The notes beneath the pieces were generated by a model. It was not told the DNA's origin. It saw nothing but the letters and a program-made list of their open reading frames with translations, and ran no database searches. A program made the translations under genes and the position numbers. Below, piece after piece: positions 1-9,936 of a DNA stretch of 21,420 nucleotides (position 1 is its first letter; the number at the start of each line of letters is the position of its first letter). Source of the stretch: Mucidula mucida. Lineage: Eukaryota; Basidiomycota; Agaricomycetes; Agaricales; Physalacriaceae. The stretch lies in NCBI GenBank assembly GCA_015501055.1, contig JADNYV010000572.1, forward strand, positions 1 to 21,420, given 5' to 3'.

Positions 1-239
1 ACGTTGTCGTGGTCAGAAACCCGCTTGTGCAGTTCGATTTCGGCGCTTTGTAGCTCCTCTTCGTAGGAGCCAGGTGCGGGAGTGAACATGACCTTCACCG
101 CGTATTGCAGCGGGCAGGCCGTCTGGATGTCCACACCCTCGTATACAGCGCCAAAGGAGCCAGCCCCAAGCAGTTTCTTGAGATGGAGGCGACCGTGGGC
201 GACGACTGTGTTGGTGAAATCAGGAAGTGAGCGGGACAT
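1..239 (-). CDS. Ran1-like protein kinase, copy 1 (N-terminal part, cut by window start)
   Basis: The start codon is at 239-237 on the minus strand and the reading frame runs open to position 1, so only about the first 79 residues are visible. They match kinase copies 2 and 3 almost residue for residue: the glycine loop GAGSFG (residues 25-30), and the VAIK-type lysine in YAVKV (residue 49). Visible differences from copy 2 are Tyr for Cys at residue 59 and His for Tyr at residue 77; copy 3 shares both. The start context CCACCATG is the same as in copy 2. The gene is head-to-head with the unknown gene at 1290-2151. Nothing in the visible part is broken. Whether the rest, including catalytic loop and intron, is intact cannot be seen. 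Confidence 0.8.
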   Translation of the reverse strand, partial: MSRSLPDFTNTVVAHGRLHLKKLLGAGSFGAVYEGVDIQTACPLQYAVKVMFTPAPGSYEEELQSAEIELHKRVSDHDN

Positions 240-1289
240 GGTGGATATGAGAGAGATTGAGCAACAGTAAAGCGATGGAAAACAGCAAGAATACGTCAAA
301 CTATCAAAGTCTGACGAAGGTAAGAGCAAAGAGACGATGAATATGATCGAACAGGAGCCAGTGGTTCTATTCCGTGTTGATTTCACATGATATTGGGACT
401 GCTTCTTGCCCCGATCTAGCCGAGAAAGACGCCACACTGTAGCAGACTGTCAACACATTATCAACGACTACAAAGGATTTTGTCAAATGAGGACAAGGAA
501 TTAGGCCTACTGGCATGTCCATCTGCGACTCGGAGTCGACGCTTGGCCCGTCTTCGTTGAGCGAGTAGACCGCACTGACAGGAAAGCGCAGATTTAGTCC
601 AGAGCAACTTATCTGTCCAGGCCACGATACCACACGGGTAGCTATGTCTGATGCGAGCCAACGATATCGTCTCGGAAGCCGACTGAGTGAGGCGTATGAA
701 CATTGAAACAGCCGTTCCTGCGAAGGCAGGCGCATCCATTTCTGTCAAAATTTGCCTGCCGGTAATGCACGTGTTGGTTTGGACATTCCCGCGCCTTGAA
801 AGCTTGATGTCCTTCGCTCATCTTTGGCTCATCTTACTTTGTGTCTCCTACGCAAATCCTCTACGCTCGTACAAAACGCTTGCGACTCCCTAGATGTCAT
901 TTCGTCTCCATCAGAGTGAAAGGGAACACGTGGTAGAACACTTAATCTTCTTTCCAGTGTTCGGCGGAAGTTGGCCTCAATGGAATTTTCTTTGAACAAA
1001 TAATCTACGGTGGTTGTACGGTTTGTACGGTGGACGACTGTTCTATATGGCTGAGGTACGATAATGTGGACTGTGCCTCATAGATTGAGGCCATCTTCCG
1101 CCCTGCTGATTCGCTGTGGACCGAGCAGTGGCGTCGAACAAAGACAACAATGACTTGCGTATCTCGGCCATGTGTGGACGAGTCGGCCACTGTGGTCTGT
1201 GGACCGTCGATTCTGCTATATAACGAGCAAGCGCATCGCGAGTTATTCTACCTCCCCCTCATACCATCCTCGCCCATTACATTCTCATC
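240..1289. other. Divergent intergenic region between kinase copy 1 and the unknown gene
   Basis: About 1.05 kb lies between the two start codons and is shared with the right arm. Its half next to the kinase is also related to 20426-21040 upstream of kinase copy 3. Open frames here, such as the one at 367-735, change frame through indels between copies, so I regard the stretch as non-coding. It includes a TATA box before the unknown gene and a short direct repeat of TGTACGGT near 1016-1031. A shared bidirectional promoter function is an inference from the head-to-head arrangement. Confidence 0.6.
1217..1223 (+). promoter_or_regulatory. Putative TATA box of the unknown gene (left copy)
   Basis: The sequence TATATAA lies 67 bp before the ATG at 1290. 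This leaves room for a transcription start around 1245-1255 and a short leader. It is conserved exactly in the right arm at 10865-10871. No similar box was seen directly before the kinase genes. Confidence 0.5.
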
Positions 1290-2151
1290 ATGTCGAGCAC
1301 ATCCAAAGTAAATATCTTTCACTCTTGTTACATAGTACATCACCAATCTCACAACCATGACACAGAGTACCGCCAAAACAGGTAGCATCGCCGCCAACAT
1401 TGCTTGCTCACTGGTTAGAGCCATCACGACGCGCGACCAGACCAAATCCCTCGATTCTTTCATGTCCACTTTCACCTCTTTCATACCAGAGCTCGCGACC
1501 GAGTCTTCCGACACGCGTAAGCTTCTCCTCGCCGTCGCAGTCCTCTCTACATTCTCCGGCAATCCTGTGGCCCTCAGCGCCATCCTCAAGCCCATCCTCA
1601 TCGGGCAAATGGCGCGCGTCATCCCCCTCATGATAGAGGCCCTCGAACAAGCAGAGAAGAACTCGGACTCGAAAGTGCTTTCCACGCTGGTCGCCCTTCT
1701 CACGTACGGCGAGCCCGCGCAAGGCTCCCAGTCCACGATCAAGATCTTGAGTATTCTCAAGGTGCCGACCAAAGGTTCCAAGAGCAGCAACAACGATGCC
1801 GACTTGGTCAAGATCATTCAGATGTTGACGGGGTCCACTCCCGCGCCTGAACCCCGCCGTACACGCTTCCTCGGCGCATTGAGCCGCCTCAGCGACAAGA
1901 GCGGACCTGTCGCCAGCACGAGCCTGCTTTCCATGGCCATGCCTGCGCTCACCGGCTCCTGGCGCGCTTTCATCCATTGGCTCTGTGCGATTTTGCGTGT
2001 AACGGGCAAGGTAGACACACCACAGTCGGTGAGTTGTTTCATTGCGCGTCCTGAATGATATTTGAGGCTGATGATCTTCTAGAGCGTAAAGAAGGCACGC
2101 AAAGGGTTTTTTGTCGGTTTGAAAATGCCTTTCAAGCGCGCTGTCAAGTAG
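1290..2151 (+). CDS. Unknown protein, partner of the kinase, left copy
   Basis: Not recognised. Preferred model: exon 1 at 1290-1307 (MSSTSK), intron 1308-1365 (GTAAAT...CACAG, 58 nt), exon 2 at 1366-2028, intron 2029-2082 (GTGAGT...CTAG, 54 nt, CTGAT branch), exon 3 at 2083-2151 ending in TAG; 249 aa. An alternative start at 1357 without the first intron gives 246 aa. I prefer 1290 because it is the first ATG after the TATA box and would otherwise open a 31-codon out-of-frame uORF. The protein looks mostly helical, with a hydrophobic stretch KLLLAVAVLSTF and a basic C-terminus (KKARKGFFVGLKMPFKRAVK). No signal peptide or catalytic motif is apparent. The third exon differs from the right copy only at two silent third positions. 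It is divergent to kinase copy 1. Confidence 0.7.
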
Positions 2152-2282
2152 TTCAGCTTTGGTGTTCCGTTTCTATATATCGTCTCTTGTACATCCCATC
2201 AGCTAGCTTCAGATCTATATGACTCACCTCTCTCGCGTCGTTATGAGGATGTTTCCTCTGAATTCGCGCTCACGAAAAGAAC

Positions 2283-2356
2283 CCCTTTATTCAATGTAGG
2301 CGACCTCTCAAGTCCCGCAAACCGCGCCATCGCTCTTTTTCGGCTGTGAAAAGAAC
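2283..2356. other. Micro-inverted segment at the inner end of the left arm
   Basis: This segment matches 9741-9812 in the same orientation, although the surrounding arms match in opposite orientation. A shared core is CCTCTCAAGTC, followed by CGCGCCATCGCTCT and GAAAAGAAC. Inverted homology continues on both sides: GAATTCG before it, and the stretch around 2379-2399 (CTGCTGAGATCGTGCA) against 9684-9699 after it. GAAAAGAAC occurs at both edges of the left segment (2274-2282 and 2348-2356). One arm has therefore undergone a local inversion of about 75-85 bp. Confidence 0.75.
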
Positions 2357-2489
2357 GCGCGGCAGCGGCGTCGCTACTATTACTGCTGAGATCGTGCAGA
2401 ATGCACGGCTATTTGTATTTGGACGGGGGCGTGATCTAGCCTTTCCAAAGACTTTGTGAACAATCATATACATACGAGGAAACTAACAG

Positions 2490-3614
2490 CAAAACAATTC
2501 GTGGAAAGAAAGTCGCTTCTATGAAGATCGGACCGTAGGACTGCTCACGATAAATTATTTGTGCAAAGAGACCTTGTATGTGTCTTCCTCATGTCCACAA
2601 GTCATCTTCCTCAACCGTCTCCTAGCAAAGAAGTATTCCCTTCGACCCTCCCCGCAACCTCTACGCCGCCACTGGAGAACACCGTCCACGACAACCACAT
2701 CGCGCTCTACTACGCCATAGGCTGGCGCTTTGCCGAATTCGACCTGTGATCATTAACTTGCCATCATTGCCGCTGAGTCTCCTCAGACGTCGACTCATGG
2801 TGCTTGATCTCATTACAGTCATCATTATCGGTCTCGTTGCAGCCAGGACTCAGTGAACATACTCATTGCGAGGGTCGTAAGTTTGTTGCACCAGAGCCGG
2901 TGGACTTCATTGTATCGTAATGGTTGTGCTTGATTTTGTAGGAATTATCGTGTCACACCCGAATTATGCTTGAAGTCATCAATGTGACTTATCTCCCTCA
3001 TTGTATTTGGTCGCATCATCAATTTGGCAATCGCTTGATGAGGTCTACACTCCGGGTTTGACATCATTGCCTACAGACCAGCGGACATGGCCGCTGTGAA
3101 CAATGATTCTGTCGTCAACGAAAAGTTGTGTGGGAGGACAACCGTGAGCCCGCGAAGACCAAGAATGATGATAAAGATCCCCGGTTTGAACTTGTGTCTG
3201 CTGGCAAGATTAAGGTCAGTCACTTGTTCTTCTGCTGTGTGAGAGAACCTCGTCGGGTGACCGCCAGGGAGTGACTCCAACAATGATGGCTGCCAATGGC
3301 GAAGGATGTATATAGCCGGTATAATTCTGAGGATACGCCATTTGTAGCCACCTGTGTTGCTACGGTCTCTCTGTCCTTATCACTGTTGCATGTGCTAGCT
3401 GTGTGGCAGTCCTTTTGCTTCATCGCTTCGCAGTCATTGTCCTTTGACGCGTTGTTGGGAAACCCTGTTAGTCGCTCCCAGGCCTTTCAGGCAGAGCTAG
3501 AAATCCCCGATCCTTAGTCCTGTACTCTGTGTTCTCAAGGGTGTGCGTATTTGAGAGATGAATGTGGAAGAGGTGGTCTATCAATATCCCGAGATGCGGA
3601 AGTGTTCAGTCCTA
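2490..3614. other. Mostly non-coding stretch inside the inverted repeat spacer
   Basis: Apart from the small possible ORF at 2591-2749 I see no supported gene here. Open frames near 3071-3283, 3220-3423 and 3296-3517 overlap one another, show no recognisable motif and lack clear splice structure. The YEATS gene ends at 3615 on the other strand, so the last part is probably its 3' flank. Confidence 0.5.
2591..2749 (+). CDS. Possible small protein of 52 aa
   Basis: The frame runs from ATG at 2591 to TGA at 2747-2749 and encodes a Pro/Ser-rich first half and a C-terminal part with aromatic residues (ALYYAIGWRFAEFDL). Its second half uses mostly C- or G-ending codons, as in the confident genes nearby, which is the only argument for coding. 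I recognise no family. It could be a short real gene, a fragment left from the rearrangement at the edge of the inverted repeat, or chance. Confidence 0.25.
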   Translation: MSTSHLPQPSPSKEVFPSTLPATSTPPLENTVHDNHIALYYAIGWRFAEFDL

Positions 3615-6173
3615 TCATGCTACTTGATCCCGCTTCCTCCCCATCCGCGCCAACATAAAAAACATCGCCTCCCCAACACAATCCCTTGATTTCCCATCAA
3701 CCAGACCTTGCACGATATGTGTCGGCGTCAACACCTTGCCTTCCACATTTTGCAAACCTCCACTCGTAAGTCTCCGGATAAGTTGTGCAACGGCAAGCGT
3801 CAAGACACCATATGGCGCGAGCGCCGTGTTCACATTACTTCCCAACGCGTCAAGTGGGAATATACTATCAGACGCAGAGCGGAAACTCTTGAGACCAAGA
3901 CCCTCGATGACACCTTTCACCGCCAGAACGAGCTTTGGGTTCGGTGCACCGACTAAAGCAGTATCGTTCCAGACTGGGGGCGACAGCTTGAAAGCGACAT
4001 GCCGAGACGATAATGGGCATGGCGGAGTAGACAGTAGGCGGTCTACGTCAATGATGGGCATCGCAGGCCACTGTCGCTCGCGAGTGAAAAATGAGCAGCC
4101 CGTGTTCATGTCCTCTTGGGGATGCGCATCGAATGCTAGGCCGCATATAAGACACCATTGACGACCAGTGGCTTCAGTCGGCGGCATCGCGACTCTGGTG
4201 CCAGTAGTAGTGCGCAGAGGACCCTCCGCGTTGGCTCTGAGCCAGCGAAGGACGTCTGCAGTTGAGAGGCTGGGTAAGACGCCGTTTCGTCGGGTATCGT
4301 ACGCGTCTCTGATAGCGCGCGCGCGGCCCCACTGTGAGTGTGATGGGAAAAGATAAACCTGGAAGACGAAACGCTTACCTCGATAGCTTTCTGACGACCT
4401 GGAACGAGCCCTTGGAATCGCTTTGTATTGACTAGCATGTAAGGTAGCTCTTGACCAAATGCTATTAAACAGCAATGAGTCAGCATACAACAGAAGCTTT
4501 TTGGGCAAACACAAACCAGCTGAAGTGAGGGGATACTGTGGCAGTAGCTGACGAAGAAGATCTGAATAATCAGCTAGTGCTTCACCAACAGGCAGTGTGG
4601 CTGAGCTCGCGTCGATAACAGATTTCCAGTGACTGAGCGCATCCACCGGTGTAAATCCCTTCTTGGGGGGACCAATAATCGTCTCCTTGTGTAGCTCGAC
4701 ATCCACCACCTGTTCTTCTCGCTTCTGTGCGTATTTGGACTTTGTCAAAGTCAGCTTCAACAATGTTAGTACAGTCTTCATGGTGTGCAGAATATAGACA
4801 CCCACGTCGACCCAGTGTTCCAGGACAACGGTCTGACCTTGCCCTCGCGCGGGATTGAAGAGGAGCTCAAGGCGACAAAGAAAGGGCGTATGCGCAGTGC
4901 CCATGACGATGAACGGAGGCTCAGAGGCAACTACTGCTGCAAAATTTGTATGGTCAGAGAGGGATGTGGCGGTAACCTGCGAGAGTATGGTGGTTATCTC
5001 AAGACTCTACAAGGGGAATCAGTAAAAAGCATTCCTGTCTTAGTAGAGACTCACATATGAAGGCGCCTCGACGGACAGCATCCATTTATGGGTGTAATCC
5101 GCTTTTGCTGGTCGACTTTCTGGAGCAGACGAATCAGGCTGTGAATGTACGGGAGAGTATTATGAAAACTCACCCAACGGAATGAATAAACTTCTATCCG
5201 TGACAATGACGCGCGCCGATATGTAAAACCGACTCGTACCGATAGTTGACGCTACCGAGGACGACCCCTCCACGGGGCGATCCACAGACTCCTCCTCCAA
5301 TGGAACATAGCGCACGCGATCAACATGGTGTCTCTGAACGTTCGGAAGCCGCCACTTTGGCGGCGCAACCACAGAATCAATGTCGACATCCTCGTCCTCA
5401 CCAAACACGCGAATCTCCCTTCTCTTGAAATCCTTCCCCAACACAGCCGCCAATGCCGGTGTCTCTGCGTGCAACCCCAGTGTCGCACTCAGCCCATCGT
5501 GCTCTTCCAAAGCTCTCTGGAACAGACTGCGCACGCCCAAGAGATTCACGACGATCTCTACGCCATTCTGCTGATCCACCGGCGCGTCGGCGGGTGGGAG
5601 AATGGAACAGGCGCGTACGCATTCATCGTGCGTGCCCCAGATGAGCTGGTGCGTGATTCGAGCATGGTTGTATAGGCCTTGAAGAGAGCTGAATTGAGAT
5701 TTATGGCAGGACGGGCATTCGAGGGTATACAGCTTGTCTCCGGACCGCGTGTACAGGAATTTGTCCTGTTTTCGTGTAAATACTGGGGCCGGCTTGGGCT
5801 TTGGAGGCGGACGTAATGGCTTTGGTACAGAAGTGAGAACGTCAGTCGTTTCTTGGATAACGCACGGCGGGGTGCAGTCGTAGAGAAAATCTAATGGTTT
5901 CTCGATGGCAGCTAACGCGGTCAAGGCGGTATCTTTGAAGTCAAGATTGGAATTGTTTTCCCCTGGTATCTTCTAAGTTCCAGTGAGCTTTAATCACCGT
6001 ATATGCGTACCATTCTGAAGAGATTCCCGCAAAATCTGAGCCCAGGCAATACGGTCCTCGATGGTCTGCGCAAGACGCTTTCTAATGCTGATTTCGAGTT
6101 CAATTTCAGGAAGGATGAGCGTCGCGCTATCCGTCGCGTCCAGATCTAATGGTGAGGCTGATTTTGAGCTCAT
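3615..6173 (-). CDS. YEATS-domain protein, YEATS2-like, seven exons
   Basis: Exons 6173-6011, 5962-5174, 5119-5055, 5006-4806, 4754-4517, 4461-4379 and 4331-3615 join in frame into 751 codons plus stop. All six introns are GT-AG, 47-55 nt; the one at 4805-4755 is a multiple of three and rests on its TACTAAC branch site and on continuity of the domain. Visible parts: a charged, coiled-coil-like N-terminus (EIELEISIRKRLAQTIEDR), a C2H2-type finger (C137, C140, H154, H159), a YEATS domain at about 300-406 (FYISARVIVTDRSLFIPL, then DYTHKWML, EPPFIVMG, LELLF, VLEHWVD), a second C2HC finger (C573, C576, H583, C592), and a C-terminal helical region that may be a histone fold. YEATS domains read acylated lysines on histone H3 in chromatin complexes, and this order recalls animal YEATS2 of the ATAC complex. 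Nuclear action is inferred. Confidence 0.85.
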
Positions 6174-6663
6174 TTGGCATTATTCGTGGATACCGACGAA
6201 TTTGCGAGTGCACTTGGTGGTTGGTGGTCAAAAATTTCCAGGGACTAAGGTCAGGGTTCGGTCGCACACACGTGGTGCCCACCCTAACCCTACTTACAAG
6301 AGGGACGCCCGATCCAGATCTCGAACACTGATGTAGCCACGCGAGAACCAGCCGACCATCAACCGAGCTTTGCCGTGCTGAAGCCGGGGCGTATCGGCAT
6401 CCAAGAGCCGTGCAGCGTGGCAATGAAGAAACAGTTCACATGAGAGGAGAGGTTTGCACCATTGCGGGTGCTGAACTTGAATGTCAGGAAGACATGAATT
6501 TGCAGATAATGTGTTTAGTGTAATATATGTTCCCAAATGTAATCAGGTTGCCCCCGTCAAGTATGAAGGTGTAAGCGGGAGATAGTACTGTATTTGCTGA
6601 ATTGCAAGACTGTAAGAGATATGTTGCTCAATGCAAGCACTTACAGCTGTTCATGCACTCATA
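6174..6663. other. Upstream flank of the YEATS gene, no gene seen
   Basis: Short overlapping open frames only. The stretch presumably holds the promoter of the YEATS gene. A short telomere-like ACCCTAACCCTA occurs near 6283-6294, too short to mean much. The TIR element begins at 6664. Confidence 0.4.
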
Positions 6664-7352
6664 CTATCCCTGGGTAGGTAATACAAAACGGGTAGGCTTT
6701 ACAAAATCGGGTCTGCACATCTTCCTCGCTACTTTCTGCCCATTATAACCTTCGGGATATTGAATTCTAGCATTGAATTGACTGTGGGTTTTTTTTTCGG
6801 CGCAGAAAAATGAGCTTGCTACACTGAAATACCTCAAACAATACTCAAAATCACACAAATCAAGGTAGTTCGAGCAATATCAGCCTGCACTGAGCCCTAT
6901 AAATTACAAGAATTTTTGAGAGTGTGCTATCAAGCTCATAGGTGATCCTCGACTCGTTGCCCTGGTGGTATAGGATGTTGGGGTTGTCATTGTGAAAGAG
7001 GGAGCGGGAGCGTGACAGAGGGCGATGTCCCACGATGCCGTTCTTCATTCTCCGACGCTAGACGTATAGATCGCATGCTTGCTGCTTGACAACCGAAGGT
7101 TCCGCACGCCTCGGCAACGACGGCAAATCGTGACTACCTGTGACCAGGGTTTTGTAAATCCTACCTTTCGACCTCGTCGCACCGGTATCGCTTTGCTACT
7201 GCAAGAGCAGCTCCTTCTCCCCCAACCAAAGGCTTCACTCAAGAGAATAGAAGGTCTTTAACAACATCCGGTGTATCCGATGATTTTTAGCCTTCAAGAT
7301 CCACCTCTATTCACGCCCGAGTAGATTTTTTGTATTACCTACCCAGGGATAG
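6664..7352. mobile_element. Non-autonomous TIR element (MITE-like), TA target duplication
   Basis: The first 25 bases (6664-6688, beginning CTATCCCTGGGTAGG) are the perfect reverse complement of the last 25 (7328-7352). Both ends are flanked by TA (6662-6663 and 7353-7354), the target duplication typical of Tc1/mariner-type DNA transposons. The 689-bp interior has no long open frame and nothing resembling a DDE transposase, so the element would need a transposase in trans. The left end carries a repeated 18-19 bp unit (GGGTAGGTAATACAAAAC at 6672-6689, GGGTAGGCTTTACAAAATC at 6690-6708, a partial third from 6709), possible transposase-binding sites. Perfect TIRs suggest a fairly young insertion. 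Superfamily assignment is inferred from TIR and TA only. Confidence 0.8.
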
Positions 7353-7695
7353 TAGTCAACCGTCTCGCTGTCGCTAGCTCAAGCCTCGAGCGAGTCGCTG
7401 ACAAACACACAGCTCTGCCGTTGAGGAGCCGTCCAAGGGTCCTTCCTAAAACTGGGAGGGGGGGTGTCGTGGGAATCGTGTTTGAGATCCGGATCGGGCG
7501 TCCCTCTTGCCTACTTAGTACTGGAACGTTTGGATAACTTCGCACTCTCTTGCGTCTAGCGTGTGCCTTGTCGCTCAGGACTATGGCACGCCCACGGCGC
7601 AGTGATAGGTCCGTTGAATAAGTTGAAGGATTTGAACCTCTCTGAAGGAATGAAGGATAGTTCTCATACTCCATAATCCTTGCTCGAAGGCACCT
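7353..7695. other. Spacer between TIR element and F-box relic, nothing recognised
   Basis: About 340 bp with overlapping short open frames and a short G-run (near 7451-7465). No supported gene or RNA. Confidence 0.35.
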
Positions 7696-9420
7696 TCATG
7701 ACCACGTACTTGTTGCCTGTAAAGACAGCCTTGCGTGGTCCAGAGCATCACGATGAAGACAATGTAGAGTATAATGGCACGCGACAGTAACAAACTTGCT
7801 CTCTCGGGCGTAAGTGTCCCAGTTAGTGTCTCGTGTACATGGCCACAACAGCTCTCGACGAGTAAAGCCGTCATCTAAAAACCGTTGAGCTTGTGAGGTG
7901 ACAAGAGCAAAATAATGTCGCTCACTGTAAGATTGAGAGACCACAATATCTAGACCCTCTGCTTTTGGCACCCGAAGACAGTCTATCATAGATGACAACT
8001 CTTCCGCTCCTCCAACAATCACGACGTGCTCGAACACATACGGACACTCCGGAACTTCTCCACCTCTCTTCTTTAAACATACCAATGGGATTGGATTACA
8101 TCAAGAAACGATCGCATAAACCCGACCGTCATCGCACCGCGATCTTCACGGCTCATGCACTCGAAATGAATCATGTGTGGGAGTAATAACGGTGTGGCGG
8201 AAACAGACAACATTTGGAGGTCCTCGCTGCACCCGGGCACCTCTAGCTTGAATGTCTGGATGGACGCAGATGTGAATGTGGGAGAGAAGAGAAGAGAATT
8301 GTCGTTCTCTATACAGCCTCAACATGAACCGTAGCGAGTAGTGGTGATTGCTCTAGAGAGGTCCTGAGAGCAAAGACGCAATACTCCAAAAACCCACTGA
8401 TCATACATGTCGGAAGTAGCAACATGAATTTTGAGTTCTTCCAAGGCCGCGCACTGAATATAACGGAGGAGCCCAGTATGGTAGACGTGAAGTGATTTTA
8501 GCTTCGAATGGAGCACAATGTCCGATGGTCCTGGTCTTTCGGTAGAGCTGGTGTTGTAAGACTTCAGATGAGGGCAATGAACGAGTAGTTGGCAGTCAAG
8601 AAGGAATGCAGAGCGAATGTTAATTTCAAGACGCCTGAGCTGGTGCCACGGAAATACTGACACCAGTTGGCTTATGCCTTCCGACGGTTTACCATGTAAT
8701 GCGAGAGACTCCAGCTGGGGTGCAAACTGAAAGATATCCAAGATTTGTGGAAGGGTACATATGTTGTGTCATCCCCTTGAAATCTTTGATCTGAAGTACT
8801 GCGTTGTTCAAAAGCGGCAACTGTCCGACGTCTCACAGATTAAATAAGTCTTGTGCCATCCCACAGATGACAATATCATACCAGCGGCGGGAATAACTTT
8901 TGAGAAGGTCGATGGGCCCTCCGCTGCGGTCTAGTTTGCACTCAAACGACAAAGGTGCTGACCTCTCGAAGATAGTGAGAAGCATAGAGTGATTGCGACT
9001 TGTGCAGTAGCCGAAAGACGGTGACGGATTGCAGCGCGGCCATGACCAGAGCGACGGAGACGCCGAGGTTATTTGTCTCCAAAGGCGACACCGTACGTGT
9101 CCGAGGCCCAATGGTCCGAGAGTATGTGAGTAGTAGACATACGGCTGCGGCACAGCGAGAGTGAAGATATTCAACAACACTTCAACGGGAAGCGTGTGAA
9201 TAGGTGGAAAGAGTTTGATGTGCGACCTGCGCAATTCTTCGAGAGATTCCAAGGCGGTAGTGAAATGTGCAATATGCTCCCGACACGACGCCATGTCCTG
9301 TTCTATCTTGTGCACAGAGGCTACGATGGCACGTCGGTCATGTGGCTGCGGCGTATCAAAGGCGATACATTTTCCAAAATGAGCGTGGAATGTGGATGAG
9401 TGGGACTCCGCAGTTCTGAC
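7696..9420 (-). pseudogene. F-box/LRR-type protein gene, apparently decayed
   Basis: Reading leftward, one frame gives a coiled-coil-like N-terminus, an F-box core (IHTLPVEVLLNIFTLAV) near 9190, and the RLWRQITSASPSLW motif common in mushroom F-box proteins. It stops at an in-frame TGA (8833-8835) after DLFNL. The same frame then continues (QLPLLNNAVLQIKDF), shifts by one base near 8755 into LRR-like sequence (DIFQFAPQLESLALHG), meets a second TGA at 8319-8321, continues to a TAA near 8086, and shifts again to a C-terminal part ending at 7696. No GT-AG pair that I tried removes these defects. In-frame ATGs exist only from 9294; sequence upstream to about 9420 is open but lacks an ATG. F-box proteins are SCF ubiquitin-ligase substrate adaptors. 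An unusual multi-exon live gene is not excluded. Confidence 0.6.
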
Positions 9421-9740
9421 GGTGGCTTGACACTAGGGAGCATCAGATATCAATTCAACAAACTCAAAGTCAGACTAACTGCTTGTAAAAAAACGCGTTC
9501 TTTGACTGGCAGTGGATAGCACGAGGAAGAGATGCTTTGTTGACACGTGATATCAGTGAAAACATCGGGATTCGCGATTTTGTCCTTCTGCTCAGAATTT
9601 ATTTCCCCGTCCTGCTGTTAGTTTTCTCGTATCTGAATGAGCCATAGGACGAGATCGCGGCTAACTTTCTTTTCACAAAAGTTGCACGATCTCAGCAGTA
9701 CTGGTGACCCCGGGGCCCGCTGTCGCGCGCGCGCTCGACC

Positions 9741-9812
9741 AGAAATTCAAAGTAAGCCGCCTCTCAAGTCTCGTAGTACGCGCCATCGCTCTGTCGAAGT
9801 CGGGAAAAGAAC
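9741..9812. other. Counterpart of the micro-inverted segment in the right arm
   Basis: Matches 2283-2356 in direct orientation although it lies within inverted homology on both sides. It sits next to alternating CG (9723-9734) and AC (9811-9820) tracts and the palindromic CCCCGGGG at 9708-9715. Such sequences can adopt non-B structures, which may have favoured the inversion; which arm holds the ancestral orientation cannot be told from two copies. Confidence 0.7.
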
Positions 9813-9936
9813 ACACACACGAATTCACGAGAAACATCCTCTTAACGACGCGAAAGAGGTGAGTCATATATATATAAAGCTAGCCGATGGGATATATACA
9901 AGAGATGATATATAAAGACGGAAAACCAAAGTTGAA

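Larger units (their letters stand above)
1..2490 (+). repeat. Left arm of large inverted repeat A
   Basis: This segment is repeated in reverse complement at about 9617-12093; position x pairs with about 12094-x near the start and 12088-x inside the unknown gene. It carries kinase copy 1, the divergent intergenic region and the unknown gene. From about 593 to 2087 I find no difference between the arms by eye. About eight differences cluster at 437-592, and similarity drops beyond the unknown gene's stop codon at 2151. Patches of homology continue to about 2490, for example ATACGAGGAAACTAACAGCA at 2470-2489 against ATACGAGAAAACTAACAGCA on the other strand at about 9613-9632. The outer end lies beyond the window. 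Confidence 0.95.

Noticed and set aside
367..735. Minus-strand frame of 122 codons upstream of kinase copy 1, with related frames near copies 2 and 3
   Set aside because: Indels between the three copies change the frame and no splice structure rescues it, so it behaves like intergenic DNA.
1248..1977. Two 189-codon antisense frames across the unknown gene, repeated at 10111-10840
   Set aside because: They are shadows of the plus-strand gene; their conservation follows from the arms being identical, and they lack splice logic or motifs.
6283..6294. Telomere-like ACCCTAACCCTA
   Set aside because: Fewer than two full units; too short to call an interstitial telomere repeat.
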